Of a stretch of 59,620 nucleotides of DNA, positions 1-8,052 are shown one piece after another. The position numbers were made by a program, and so were the translations under genes. Each line of letters begins with the position of its first letter. Within the stretch, counting starts at the first letter, position 1. Source of the stretch: SIG450 sp045658425 (GTDB lineage Bacteria; Bacillota; Clostridia; UMGS1840; HGM11507); contig JAZOVB010000102.1 in assembly GCA_045658425.1 (NCBI GenBank), forward strand, positions 1 through 59,620. Reading direction: 5' to 3'. The notes below the pieces were generated by a model, which searched no databases, was not told the DNA's origin, and saw only the letters and a list, made by a program, of their open reading frames with translations.

Positions 1-1
1 G

Positions 2-24
2 TTCTTATAGGTTCTATAAGAATT
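2..24. terminator. Short perfect hairpin, probably the terminator of a gene upstream of the window
   Basis: Arms TTCTTATAG (2-10) and CTATAAGAA (14-22) enclose a GTT loop and are followed by ATTTTC. The weak U-run makes terminator function uncertain. Confidence 0.35.
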
Positions 25-124
25 TTCAAATTAGGAAATTTTTAGATAGAATGAGGCAAAAACACAGGTAATATTCGGATATTACCGAGGCTTTTAACGA
101 AATTATATCAAAAATTTACAATTT

Positions 125-205
125 AAAAACGAGTTCGGATAACTTTCCGATGGCTAAGTGTTTTTGTATCTTCGGTGCCCGAATGGAACAAAGGTCATCG
201 TTTTT
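125..205 (+). repeat. Multi-branched terminator-like hairpin in the adhE leader
   Basis: Outer arms AAAAACGA (125-132) and TCGTTTTT (198-205) enclose about 65 nt. Inside are two further hairpins: TCGG with CCGA near 136-150, and TTCGG with CCGAA near 171-183. The A-rich 5' arm and U-rich 3' arm resemble a Rho-independent terminator with a structured insert at its tip. Similar layouts recur at 11251-11301, 11464-11514, 20928-20982 and 57776-57840. Confidence 0.4.
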
Positions 206-253
206 ATAATAAATTTACTTCTTCGTAAAATTGTTTTCACTCTGAACAAAAGA

Positions 254-270
254 TTGTTAAAAAATATCAA
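254..270. promoter_or_regulatory. Possible Rex-like operator upstream of adhE
   Basis: TTGTTA (254-259) and TATCAA (265-270) form an imperfect inverted repeat. The Rex consensus is TTGTTAANNNNTTAACAA, so this copy has shorter spacing and mismatches. Rex commonly controls adhE in clostridia, which is the main reason for noting it. Confidence 0.22.
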
Positions 271-335
271 TTTTTTGTTGGCTTTGGTTTGACGGTGTGT
301 TCAAATATTAACCAAGTCGTAAATATGTATATTAA

Positions 336-360
336 ATTATCTTAAATTGCATAAGATAAT
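336..360. promoter_or_regulatory. Perfect 9-bp palindrome just upstream of the adhE ribosome site
   Basis: Arms ATTATCTTA (336-344) and TAAGATAAT (352-360) are exact complements around a 7-nt spacer. The element ends 34 bp before the adhE start. It could be an operator or an mRNA hairpin that controls translation. No U-tract follows, so a terminator is unlikely. Confidence 0.4.
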
Positions 361-394
361 AAAAAATATACCTATTAAACAGAGGGGAAATATT

Positions 395-3064
395 ATGAAT
401 AAGAAAAAGTATGAAATTATTGACAGCGTTGAAAATTTAGAAAAAGCATTTGATAATATAAGAAAAGCACAGGCAGTTTTTGCAACCTACACACAGGATG
501 AGGTTGATAAAATATTTTTTGCAGCGGCATCTGAGGCGAATAAAGCAAGAGTACCACTTGCAAAAATGGCTGTTGAAGAAACAGGAATAGGTGTTGTTGA
601 GGACAAGGTAATAAAAAACAATTATGCGGCAGAGCATATTTATAATGCTTATAAGGATACAAAAACCTGCGGTGTAATAGAAGAGGATAGCGCATACGGT
701 ATAAAGAAAATTGCAGAGCCAATTGGTGTGATAGCGGCTGTTATTCCAACCACCAATCCTACCTCCACCGCAATTTTTAAATGTCTGCTTGCTCTTAAAA
801 CAAGAAATGCAATTATCCTTTCACCGCATCCAAGAGCTAAGAAATGTACCATTGAAGCAGCTAAAGTTATATTGGAGGCTGCAGTTAAGGCAGGTGCTCC
901 TGAGGGAATAATCGACTGGATTGATGTTCCGAGCCTGGAGCTTACAAATACTGTTATGAGGGAAGCTGATATTATTCTTGCAACCGGCGGACCGGGGATG
1001 GTTAAAGCGGCTTATTCAAGCGGAAAACCTGCTATTGGTGTTGGCGCAGGTAATACTCCTGCAATTATTGATGAAACTGCGGATATTTTACTTGCAGTTA
1101 ATTCCATAATTCATTCCAAAACCTTTGATAACGGAATGATTTGTGCTTCCGAACAGGCTGTAATTGTAAGTGAAAAAATTTATGAAAAGGTCAAAAAGGA
1201 ATTTGCGTTAAGAGGATGTTATTTCTTAAATGAGAAAGAAACCGAGCTTGTAAGAAAAACAATTATTATAAACGGTTCATTAAATGCTGAAGTAGTAGGT
1301 CAGACCGCAACTAAAGTTGCCTCTCTTGCGGGAGTTGAAGTTCCCCAAAATTCCAAAATTTTAATCGGCGAGGTAGAAAAGGTGGATATAAGTGAGGAAT
1401 TTGCTCACGAAAAATTATGTCCTGTACTTGCTATGTATAAATCAAAGGACTTTTCCGATGCACTTCTTAAGGCGGAAAGATTAGTTGAGGACGGTGGCTT
1501 CGGGCATACTTCTTCTCTTTATATAAACGCTATAACTGAAAAAGAAAAAATAAATGAATTCAGTGCAAAAATGAAAACCTGCAGAATTTTAATAAATACC
1601 CCTTCATCTCACGGCGGTATCGGGGATCTATATAACTTTAAACTTGCCCCATCCTTAACTTTGGGTTGCGGGTCTTGGGGAGGTAACTCGGTATCTGAAA
1701 ATGTGGGTGTAAAACAGCTTATAAACATTAAAACAGTTGCTGAAAGAAGGGAAAATATGCTTTGGTTCCGTGCACCCGAAAAAATTTATATCAAAAAAGG
1801 ATGTCTGCCTGTTGCTCTTTCAGAGCTTAAAAATGTAATGGGTAAGAAAAGAGCTTTTATAGTAACAGATAATTTTCTTTATGAAAATGGTTATACAAAA
1901 CCGATCACGAACAAGCTTGACGAAATGGGAATTGCTCACACAACCTTCTTTGATGTTCAGCCTGATCCCACACTGTTAAATGCTAAAAACGGTGCGGTTC
2001 AGATGTCATTATTCAAGCCTGATACAATTATCGCAGTTGGTGGAGGCTCTGCCATGGACGCGGCAAAAATTATGTGGGTTTTATATGAGCATCCCGAAGC
2101 GGACTTTTTGGATATGGCAATGCGATTTATTGATATAAGAAAAAGAGTATATACTTTCCCGAAAATGGGTGAAAAGGCGTATTTTATCGCAGTTCCTACT
2201 TCTGCCGGAACTGGCTCGGAGGTAACTCCTTTTGCGGTTATTACCGATGAAAAAACAGGGGTTAAATATCCTCTTGCTGATTACGAGCTGATGCCTGATA
2301 TGGCAATTATTGATACTGATTTTCATATGTCTGCACCTAAGGGATTAACTGCTGCATCGGGGATAGATACGGTTACTCACGCAGTTGAAGCCTACACTGC
2401 AATGTTTGCAACCGACTATACAGATTCTCTGGCTCTTCAGTCTTTAAAAAATGTATTCCAATATCTTCCAAGAGCTTATGACAATGGTTCTGAAGATGTG
2501 GTGGCAAGAGAGAAAATGGCAAATGCGGCAACTATGGCAGGTATGGCATTTGCAAATGCATTTTTGGGAATTTGTCATTCAATGGCTCATAAGCTCGGAG
2601 CATTTTATCACCTTCCCCACGGTGTGGCAAATGCACTTATGATTGAAGAAGTAATAAGATTTAATGCTTCCGAAACACCTGTGAAAATGGGAACCTTCTC
2701 TCAGTATGACCATCCTCGCACCTTGAGAAGATATGGTGAAATTGCAGACTACTTAGGTATTCAGGGGAAAGATGATACTGAAAAGCTTGAAGGTCTTATA
2801 AAAGCAATTAATGATCTTAAAATATATGTTGGCATAAAAGAATCCATTAAAGATTACGGAATTAATGAAAAAGAATTTTTAGATAATCTTGATGAAATGG
2901 TTGAACAGGCATTTGACGACCAGTGTACAGGTGCCAATCCAAGGTATCCTTTAATGTCCGAATTAAAGGAAATGTATTTAAATGCTTATTACGGTAAACA
3001 TGCCCATAAGAAAACAAAGGCAACTAAAACCGCAAAACAAGCGTTAGAAAATTATGAACAGTGA
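395..3064 (+). CDS. adhE: Bifunctional acetaldehyde-CoA/alcohol dehydrogenase AdhE
   Basis: Reduces acetyl-CoA to acetaldehyde and then to ethanol, consuming two NADH; a main fermentative electron sink in clostridia. The 889-aa length is normal. Residues 1 to about 440 are the acylating aldehyde dehydrogenase half, with the catalytic cysteine in FDNGMICASEQ (Cys250). Residues about 450-870 are the iron-dependent alcohol dehydrogenase half, with GGGSAMDAAK, TSAGTGSEVTPF and the metal-binding HSMAH (His728, His732). I chose the ATG at 395, preceded by AGAGGGGA, over an in-frame TTG at 347 that lies inside the leader palindrome. The [2Fe-2S] protein and sensory hydrogenase genes follow on the same strand with short gaps, suggesting co-transcription or a shared redox signal. 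Confidence 0.97.
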   Translation: MNKKKYEIIDSVENLEKAFDNIRKAQAVFATYTQDEVDKIFFAAASEANKARVPLAKMAVEETGIGVVEDKVIKNNYAAEHIYNAYKDTKTCGVIEEDSAYGIKKIAEPIGVIAAVIPTTNPTSTAIFKCLLALKTRNAIILSPHPRAKKCTIEAAKVILEAAVKAGAPEGIIDWIDVPSLELTNTVMREADIILATGGPGMVKAAYSSGKPAIGVGAGNTPAIIDETADILLAVNSIIHSKTFDNGMICASEQAVIVSEKIYEKVKKEFALRGCYFLNEKETELVRKTIIINGSLNAEVVGQTATKVASLAGVEVPQNSKILIGEVEKVDISEEFAHEKLCPVLAMYKSKDFSDALLKAERLVEDGGFGHTSSLYINAITEKEKINEFSAKMKTCRILINTPSSHGGIGDLYNFKLAPSLTLGCGSWGGNSVSENVGVKQLINIKTVAERRENMLWFRAPEKIYIKKGCLPVALSELKNVMGKKRAFIVTDNFLYENGYTKPITNKLDEMGIAHTTFFDVQPDPTLLNAKNGAVQMSLFKPDTIIAVGGGSAMDAAKIMWVLYEHPEADFLDMAMRFIDIRKRVYTFPKMGEKAYFIAVPTSAGTGSEVTPFAVITDEKTGVKYPLADYELMPDMAIIDTDFHMSAPKGLTAASGIDTVTHAVEAYTAMFATDYTDSLALQSLKNVFQYLPRAYDNGSEDVVAREKMANAATMAGMAFANAFLGICHSMAHKLGAFYHLPHGVANALMIEEVIRFNASETPVKMGTFSQYDHPRTLRRYGEIADYLGIQGKDDTEKLEGLIKAINDLKIYVGIKESIKDYGINEKEFLDNLDEMVEQAFDDQCTGANPRYPLMSELKEMYLNAYYGKHAHKKTKATKTAKQALENYEQ

Positions 3065-3096
3065 TAAAATAAACTGCCGGAAAGGGTTGATTTTAA

Positions 3097-3336
3097 ATGA
3101 AAATTACGGTGTGTATCGGCAGCTCCTGCCATATCAAAGGCTCTAAAGATATTGTGGAGTATCTTCAAAAAAGTATTGTCGATAACGGTATAGGCGATAA
3201 GGTGGAACTTGGTGGCGCTTTCTGTATGGGAAAGTGCCAACAGGGAGTTTGTGTAACAGTTGATGATGCTTTTCACTCCGTAACTTCGGAGACTGTTTCT
3301 GATTTCTTTGAAAAAGAAGTCTTGAGAAAAATTTAA
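3097..3336 (+). CDS. Thioredoxin-fold [2Fe-2S] ferredoxin (NuoE/HndA-like)
   Basis: A 79-aa protein with Cys6-x4-Cys11 and Cys43-x3-Cys47, the four-cysteine pattern of thioredoxin-like [2Fe-2S] ferredoxins related to NuoE and the small subunits of NADH-linked [FeFe] hydrogenases. It probably passes electrons to or from the adjacent hydrogenase-like protein, whose start lies 18 bp downstream. It lacks the N-terminal helical region of full NuoE, so it is a stand-alone carrier or small subunit. An AAAGGG lies about 11 bases before the ATG. The family assignment is firm; the partner is inferred from gene order. Confidence 0.88.
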   Translation: MKITVCIGSSCHIKGSKDIVEYLQKSIVDNGIGDKVELGGAFCMGKCQQGVCVTVDDAFHSVTSETVSDFFEKEVLRKI

Positions 3337-3354
3337 TGAGAAAGGATTTTGACA

Positions 3355-5034
3355 GTGTCTAACTATTTAACCTTAAAAAAATCAAACTGTAAAAACTGTT
3401 ACAAATGTATACGCAACTGTCCCGTGAAGGCTATACGCTTTTCGGGAAATCAGGCACATATAATAGGTAACGAGTGTATACTTTGTGGCAGATGTTTTGT
3501 TGTTTGTCCTCAGGATGCTAAACAGATAGTTGATGGAACCGAGAGAGTAAAAATACTTCTTCAGGGTGGTAATCCCGTTGTTGTAAGCCTTGCACCCTCA
3601 TTTGCTGCAAACTATGAGGGAATTGGAATTGAATCAATGAGAAAAGCTCTTAAAAAGCTTGGGTTTTATGATGTTGAGGAAACAGCGATAGGAGCTACCA
3701 TTGTAAAAAATGAGTACGAAAAAATGCTTAAAGAAGAAAAAAGAGATATTGTCATTTCTTCCTGCTGTCATTCAATCAACCTGCTTATACAGAAGTATTT
3801 TCCGTCTCTTTTAGGGTATCTTGCAGATGTTGTGTCTCCTATGCAGGCACACTGTCTTGATATTAAAAGAAGAATACCCGATGCAAAAACTGTTTTTATC
3901 GGGCCTTGTGTCTCTAAAAAGGATGAGGCTGATTACTATGAGGGGATTGTTGACGGAGTGCTTACCTTTGAGGAGCTTACAAGCTGGATAAAGTCAGAGG
4001 GTATCGAATTTGAAAAAGAGCTTGATAAAACCGAGGAAAGCCGTGCAAGATTTTTCCCTACCACCGGTGGTATCTTAAAAACAATGGCTGCCAACGAGCC
4101 GGGATATACATATATAGCCCTTGACGGTGTTGAAAACTGTATGGATGCCCTTAAGGACATAGAAAACGGTAAAATCCATAAGTGCTTTATTGAAATGTCT
4201 GCTTGTGTGGGAAGCTGTATAGGCGGACCGGTAATGGAAAAATATCATCGTGCAAATACAGTCAAAGACTATATTTCTATTTCAAATTATGCAGGTGAAA
4301 AGGATTTTGAGGTTTTCACCCCTGACTCTGCAACGCTCGGTAAACATTTTGAGTATATAGAAAAAAGACTTCCTATGCCGGGCGATGAAGAAATTTCAAA
4401 GGTTCTTCGTCAGATGGGAAAATTTCAGTCATCTGATGAACTTAACTGCGGAACCTGCGGTTATAATACCTGCCGTGAAAAGGCAATTGCCGTAATTCAG
4501 GGTAAAGCGGAGATTTCAATGTGTCTTCCATACCTTAAGGATAAAGCGGAAAGTTTTTCGGATACTATTGTTAAAAATACACCTAACGGACTTATCGTTC
4601 TTAATGAAGAACTTGAGGTACAGCAGATAAATGAAGCTGCAAAGAGAATTTTCAATATCCGTTCAAATTCAGATGTATTGGGAGACCATGTGGTTCATAT
4701 TATGGACCCTCTTGACTTTTTAGAGGTTATGGAAACAGGTAAGAATATACGACAGAAAAGAGTATACCTGCCCGAATATAAAAAATATATTGAACAGTCA
4801 GTGGTATATGACAGCGAATCCCGCCTTTTAATCGGTATTATGAGAGATATTACCGAAGAGGAGCGGGACAGGGAGAAAAAGGAAAGTATAAGACATCAGA
4901 CTGTGGAGGTTGCCGATAAGGTTGTAGATAAGCAGATGCGAATTGTTCAGGAAATAGCTTCACTGCTTGGCGAAACTGCGGCTGAAACAAAAATTGCTCT
5001 TGCAAAATTAAAGGAGTCGATTCAGGATGAATGA
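3355..5034 (+). CDS. Sensory-type [FeFe] hydrogenase with PAS domain (HydS-like, group C)
   Basis: Probable H2 or redox sensor rather than a bulk hydrogenase. Domain order: two 4Fe-4S motifs (CKNCYKCIRNCP and CILCGRCFVVCP, residues about 12-52); an H-cluster domain with ligand cysteines Cys138 (SSCCHS), Cys185 (GPCVSKKDE), Cys284 and Cys288 (ACVGSCIGG); a further 4Fe-4S motif (CGTCGYNTCREKA); a PAS domain near 405-500; and a charged helix at the C-terminus. This order is that of HydS proteins. Cys137, at the proton-transfer position of catalytic enzymes, is kept. An in-frame TTG lies at 3349, but GTG at 3355 sits 8 nt after AAAGGA and fits better. The next gene, a PP2C phosphatase, overlaps by 8 bp, which suggests a sensor-output pair. 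Confidence 0.9.
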   Translation: MSNYLTLKKSNCKNCYKCIRNCPVKAIRFSGNQAHIIGNECILCGRCFVVCPQDAKQIVDGTERVKILLQGGNPVVVSLAPSFAANYEGIGIESMRKALKKLGFYDVEETAIGATIVKNEYEKMLKEEKRDIVISSCCHSINLLIQKYFPSLLGYLADVVSPMQAHCLDIKRRIPDAKTVFIGPCVSKKDEADYYEGIVDGVLTFEELTSWIKSEGIEFEKELDKTEESRARFFPTTGGILKTMAANEPGYTYIALDGVENCMDALKDIENGKIHKCFIEMSACVGSCIGGPVMEKYHRANTVKDYISISNYAGEKDFEVFTPDSATLGKHFEYIEKRLPMPGDEEISKVLRQMGKFQSSDELNCGTCGYNTCREKAIAVIQGKAEISMCLPYLKDKAESFSDTIVKNTPNGLIVLNEELEVQQINEAAKRIFNIRSNSDVLGDHVVHIMDPLDFLEVMETGKNIRQKRVYLPEYKKYIEQSVVYDSESRLLIGIMRDITEEERDREKKESIRHQTVEVADKVVDKQMRIVQEIASLLGETAAETKIALAKLKESIQDE

Positions 5035-6199
5035 TTTATGTGCAGATTTTGGCTGGAAGAGCATTAATCATGCAGGGGAACAGCTTTGCGGCGACCATGT
5101 GGAAATTGCAGAGCAGAATGAAAATTCTACCGTAATAGTTCTGGCAGACGGTCTTGGAAGCGGTGTAAAGGCAAGTATTCTGTCCACCCTGACCTCAAAA
5201 ATTATATCTACAATGATGGCGGCAGGTCTTCCTATTGAAGAATGTGTATCTACAATTGCGGCAACACTGCCTGTATGCTCGGTAAGAGGAGTGGCATATT
5301 CCACCTTTACCATTATACATATTATCAATAATGAAACGGCAGAAATAATACAGTATGACAATCCCCATGTAATAGTTCTTCGGGATAATGTAAATTTTGA
5401 TTATCCTAAAACCGAAATGAATATTGACGGTAAGAAAATTTACAAAACTGTCTTGAAGCTTAAGGAAAATGATATATTTATTGCAATGAGTGACGGCTGT
5501 CCCCATGCAGGAATAGGAATGTCCTATAATTTCGGGTGGAAAAGAGAGGATATTATATCCTATATGGAAACTATGGCACTAACCGGCCTTACGGCTAAAA
5601 ATCTTTCTACCGTGCTCATTGAAGAGTGCGACCGCCTGTACGGCTCAGCACCCGGTGATGATGCAACTGCCTGTGTGGTAAAAATAAGAAAAAGAGAGCC
5701 TATGAATTTACTTTTCGGTCCTCCGTCAAACAGGGATGATTCCGAAAGAATGATGTCTCTTTTCTTTTCCAAGGCGGGTAAATATATCGTCTGCGGAGGA
5801 ACAACCTCCTCTATTGCGGCAGACTATCTTAAAAAACCCCTTGTTCCGTCTCTTGATTATAAAAAATCCGATGTTCCGCCAATTGCTTCTATCGAGGGGG
5901 TAGACCTTGTTACCGAAGGCGTTATAACAATAAGCAGGGTTTTGGAATATGCCAAGGATTATGTTGGTGCAAACGAGCTTTATGAAAACTGGAATTTTTC
6001 TTCTGACGGAGCATCTTTAATTTGTCAGATGCTTTTTGAGGAAGCAACCGATATAAATTTTTTTGTGGGAAGAGCTATAAATCCTGCCCATCAGAATCCG
6101 GAACTTCCTATTAATTTCAGTATAAAAATGAATCTTGTTGAAGAACTTTGCGAGTGTCTTAAAAAGATGGGTAAAAAAATTAAAATAAGTTATTTTTAA
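5027..6199 (+). CDS. SpoIIE-family PP2C serine phosphatase coupled to the sensory hydrogenase
   Basis: A 390-aa protein. Residues 1 to about 220 carry PP2C metal-site motifs: VIVLADGLGSG, FIAMSDGCPHAGIG and PGDDATACVV. This is the SpoIIE phosphatase fold, which removes phosphate from anti-sigma-factor antagonists or similar partners. Residues about 225-390 form a second conserved region (GGTTSSIAADYL) that I cannot name. No membrane segment is seen. The start lies inside the end of the sensory hydrogenase gene, so translation is probably coupled and the phosphatase is the likely output of that sensor. The target is unknown; no anti-sigma factor or antagonist gene lies nearby. Confidence 0.87.
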   Translation: MNDLCADFGWKSINHAGEQLCGDHVEIAEQNENSTVIVLADGLGSGVKASILSTLTSKIISTMMAAGLPIEECVSTIAATLPVCSVRGVAYSTFTIIHIINNETAEIIQYDNPHVIVLRDNVNFDYPKTEMNIDGKKIYKTVLKLKENDIFIAMSDGCPHAGIGMSYNFGWKREDIISYMETMALTGLTAKNLSTVLIEECDRLYGSAPGDDATACVVKIRKREPMNLLFGPPSNRDDSERMMSLFFSKAGKYIVCGGTTSSIAADYLKKPLVPSLDYKKSDVPPIASIEGVDLVTEGVITISRVLEYAKDYVGANELYENWNFSSDGASLICQMLFEEATDINFFVGRAINPAHQNPELPINFSIKMNLVEELCECLKKMGKKIKISYF

Positions 6200-6203
6200 A
6201 AAT

Positions 6204-6240
6204 AAAAACTGCAATTAATCAAGAATTGCAGTTTTTTTAT
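6204..6240 (+). terminator. Rho-independent terminator after the hydrogenase-phosphatase genes
   Basis: Arms AAAAACTGCAATT (6204-6216) and AATTGCAGTTTTT (6224-6236) with a 7-nt loop and a T-run; it begins 5 bp after the phosphatase stop. Confidence 0.9.
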
Positions 6241-6241
6241 A

Positions 6242-6270
6242 TTGAAATCTAAGTGGTTTTATTGTATAAT
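6242..6270 (+). promoter_or_regulatory. Sigma-A promoter for metA
   Basis: TTGAAA (6242-6247), a 17-bp spacer and TATAAT (6265-6270). Transcription should start near 6277, giving a leader of about 24 nt with AGG at 6288-6290 before the ATG at 6301. The leader is too short for a SAM riboswitch or T-box. Confidence 0.8.
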
Positions 6271-6300
6271 AAAATTAACAAACTATGAGGATGGGATATT

Positions 6301-6366
6301 ATGCCTATAAAAATACCTGACAATCTTCCCGCAAGAAAACAGCTTTAGGGAGAAAATATATTTGTT
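6301..6366 (+). pseudogene. metA: 5' end of metA, cut off by an in-frame TAG codon
   Basis: From ATG 6301 the reading frame gives MPIKIPDNLPARKQL, then TAG (6346-6348), then GENIFVM and on into the main metA frame. MPIKIPDNLPA and ENIFVM are the normal MetA N-terminus. Counting from 6301 places the family's catalytic residues at their usual numbers (Cys142, His235, Glu237), so 6301 is the ancestral start. TAG also ends the same gene at 7216-7218, so it is not a sense codon here. A GGGAG at 6348-6352 follows the stop and could support reinitiation at ATG 6367. Confidence 0.85.
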
Positions 6367-7218
6367 ATGACAAGTAAGAGGGCGCTTAAACAGGATATAA
6401 GACCTCTTAAAATACTTCTTTTAAATCTTATGCCAACCAAGATTGTTACCGAAACACAGCTTTTAAGGCTACTGGGTAATACTCCCTTGCAGGTTGAGGT
6501 TTCTTTTATGACTACCAAATCCTATGAGTCTAAAAACACTCCGCAGGAGCATCTTATTAATTTTTACCGTACCTTTGATGACTTTAAAAATGAAAAGTTT
6601 GACGGTATGATTATAACAGGCGCTCCCGTTGAACAAATGGACTTTTGTGAGGTAGACTATTGGGATGAGTTGTGTGAAATAATGGAATGGTCAAAAACCA
6701 ATGTTTATTCCACACTTCATATATGCTGGGGGGCACAGGCAGGACTTTATTACCATTACGGAATTAATAAATATCCGCTCAGTGAAAAAATGTTCGGTAT
6801 ATTTGAGCATAAAATAAACCGCAGCTTCAATAAGCTGATGCGTGGCTTTGATGAAACCTTTTTAGCACCTCATTCAAGGCATACTTATGTAAAAAAAGAG
6901 GATATAAAGGCTTGTGAAGAATTAAAAATTCTTGCAGAATCACCAGAGGCAGGGGTTCTTCTTTGCTCCAATAAAGGAGGACGGCAGATATTTATTACAG
7001 GTCATCTTGAATATGATGCGGAAACCTTAAAGCTTGAATACGAAAGAGATGTTAATAAAGGACTTCCGATAAAGATACCGTATAATTATTTTCCGGAGGA
7101 TAATCCCAATAAAAGACCGCCTCTTAAATGGAGAGCAAATGCAAGTTTGTTTTTTTCAAACTGGCTTAATTATTATGTGTACCAGACAACACCGTACGAT
7201 ATAAACCGATTAAATTAG
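6367..7218 (+). CDS. metA: Homoserine O-acetyltransferase MetA (N-terminally shortened frame)
   Basis: Acylates homoserine for methionine synthesis. All catalytic residues are present: Cys142 in HICWGAQAG and His235 and Glu237 in TGHLEYD (numbered from the ancestral start at 6301). Residue 111 is Glu (TGAPVE); in this family Glu at this place goes with acetyl-CoA use and Gly with succinyl-CoA, so acetyltransferase activity is predicted. The frame given starts at ATG 6367, after an amber codon at codon 16, and lacks 22 residues. The strong promoter, the ribosome site before 6301 and the intact remainder suggest a recent mutation or tolerated reinitiation. Transketolase genes follow after 12 bp. 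Confidence 0.9.
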   Translation: MTSKRALKQDIRPLKILLLNLMPTKIVTETQLLRLLGNTPLQVEVSFMTTKSYESKNTPQEHLINFYRTFDDFKNEKFDGMIITGAPVEQMDFCEVDYWDELCEIMEWSKTNVYSTLHICWGAQAGLYYHYGINKYPLSEKMFGIFEHKINRSFNKLMRGFDETFLAPHSRHTYVKKEDIKACEELKILAESPEAGVLLCSNKGGRQIFITGHLEYDAETLKLEYERDVNKGLPIKIPYNYFPEDNPNKRPPLKWRANASLFFSNWLNYYVYQTTPYDINRLN

Positions 7219-7230
7219 GGGGAATTTAGG

Positions 7231-8052
7231 ATGGATTTAAAATTACTTAAGAAAACGGCAAACGAGGTAAGAAAAGGGGTAATTGAATCAACTTTCAATG
7301 CAAAATGCGGTCATCCGGGGGGATCTCTTTCCTGTACCGATATTCTTACATATCTTTATTTTGAAAAAATGAATATAAGAGTCGATGAACCAAAATGGCA
7401 TTTGAGAGACCGTTTTGTTTTGTCAAAAGGACATTGTGCACCGGCACTTTATGCGGTTCTTGCTGAGAAAGGGTTTATTCCTAAAGAGGACCTTAAAACC
7501 TTAAGAAAAACAAATTCATATCTTCAGGGGCATCCCGATATGAATAAGGTTCCCGGAGTTGATATGTCAACAGGTTCTTTAGGTCAGGGCATCTCTGCCG
7601 CAACAGGAATGGCACTTTCCGCTAAGCTTTCAAACGAAAGCTATAATGTGTACACTGTTTTGGGAGACGGTGAAATTTCTGAAGGGCAGGTGTGGGAAGC
7701 TCTTTTATTTGCAAATGCAAAAAAACTTGATAATTTATGTGTAATTGTTGATAATAATGACCTCCAGATAGACGGAAGATTAGCAGAGGTCAACTCCCCC
7801 TATCCTATAAAGGAAAAATTTGAAGCCTTCGGTTTTAATACAATTGAAATTAATGGTCACGATTTTTATGAAATTGAGTATGCTTTAAATAAATTCACTC
7901 AATGCGAGGGTAAGCCTACCGCGATTATTGCAAAAACACTTAAGGGAAAGAATGTTTCCTTTATGGAGGATAAATGCGAATGGCACGGTAAAGCACCGAA
8001 TGAGGAAGAATATAAAACTGCAATGGCTGACTTGGAAAGGGTGGAATTATAA
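7231..8052 (+). CDS. Transketolase, N-terminal subunit
   Basis: Thiamine-diphosphate-binding half of a split transketolase in the non-oxidative pentose phosphate pathway. The 273 aa carry CGHPGGSLS near the N-terminus, LSKGHCAPALY, and the ThDP/Mg motif GDGEISEGQVWEA ending in VDNNDLQ. The partner half starts at 8052 and shares one base with this gene's stop (TAATG), so the two are translationally coupled. Split transketolases are usual in clostridia and archaea; a 1-deoxyxylulose-5-phosphate synthase would be longer and unsplit. Confidence 0.95.
   Translation: MDLKLLKKTANEVRKGVIESTFNAKCGHPGGSLSCTDILTYLYFEKMNIRVDEPKWHLRDRFVLSKGHCAPALYAVLAEKGFIPKEDLKTLRKTNSYLQGHPDMNKVPGVDMSTGSLGQGISAATGMALSAKLSNESYNVYTVLGDGEISEGQVWEALLFANAKKLDNLCVIVDNNDLQIDGRLAEVNSPYPIKEKFEAFGFNTIEINGHDFYEIEYALNKFTQCEGKPTAIIAKTLKGKNVSFMEDKCEWHGKAPNEEEYKTAMADLERVEL

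Larger units (their letters stand above)
25..394 (+). other. Non-coding leader region upstream of adhE
   Basis: About 370 bases without a credible gene. It holds a small perfect hairpin (GGTAATAT at 67-74 and ATATTACC at 79-86, loop TCGG), a larger multi-branched hairpin at 125-205, a weak Rex-like half-palindrome pair at 254-270, and a 9-bp perfect palindrome at 336-360 next to the ribosome site. I found no T-box or other known riboswitch core. A TTGACG at 289-294 has no convincing -10 partner. Confidence 0.6.

Noticed and set aside
25..394. T-box or known riboswitch in the adhE leader
   Set aside because: No AGGGTGGAACCGCG block or other recognised aptamer core was found.
417..722. Minus-strand open frames inside adhE
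   Set aside because: They lie opposite a clearly conserved gene, have no ribosome site and give low-complexity, non-protein-like sequence. The same holds for other long frames opposite real genes, such as 26517-26762 and 57100-57558.
6346..6348. TAG in metA as pyrrolysine or reassigned sense codon
   Set aside because: TAG is the normal stop of metA itself and of the genes ending at 15890, 23315 and 38487, and MetA has no pyrrolysine. A mutation, reinitiation or sequence error is simpler.
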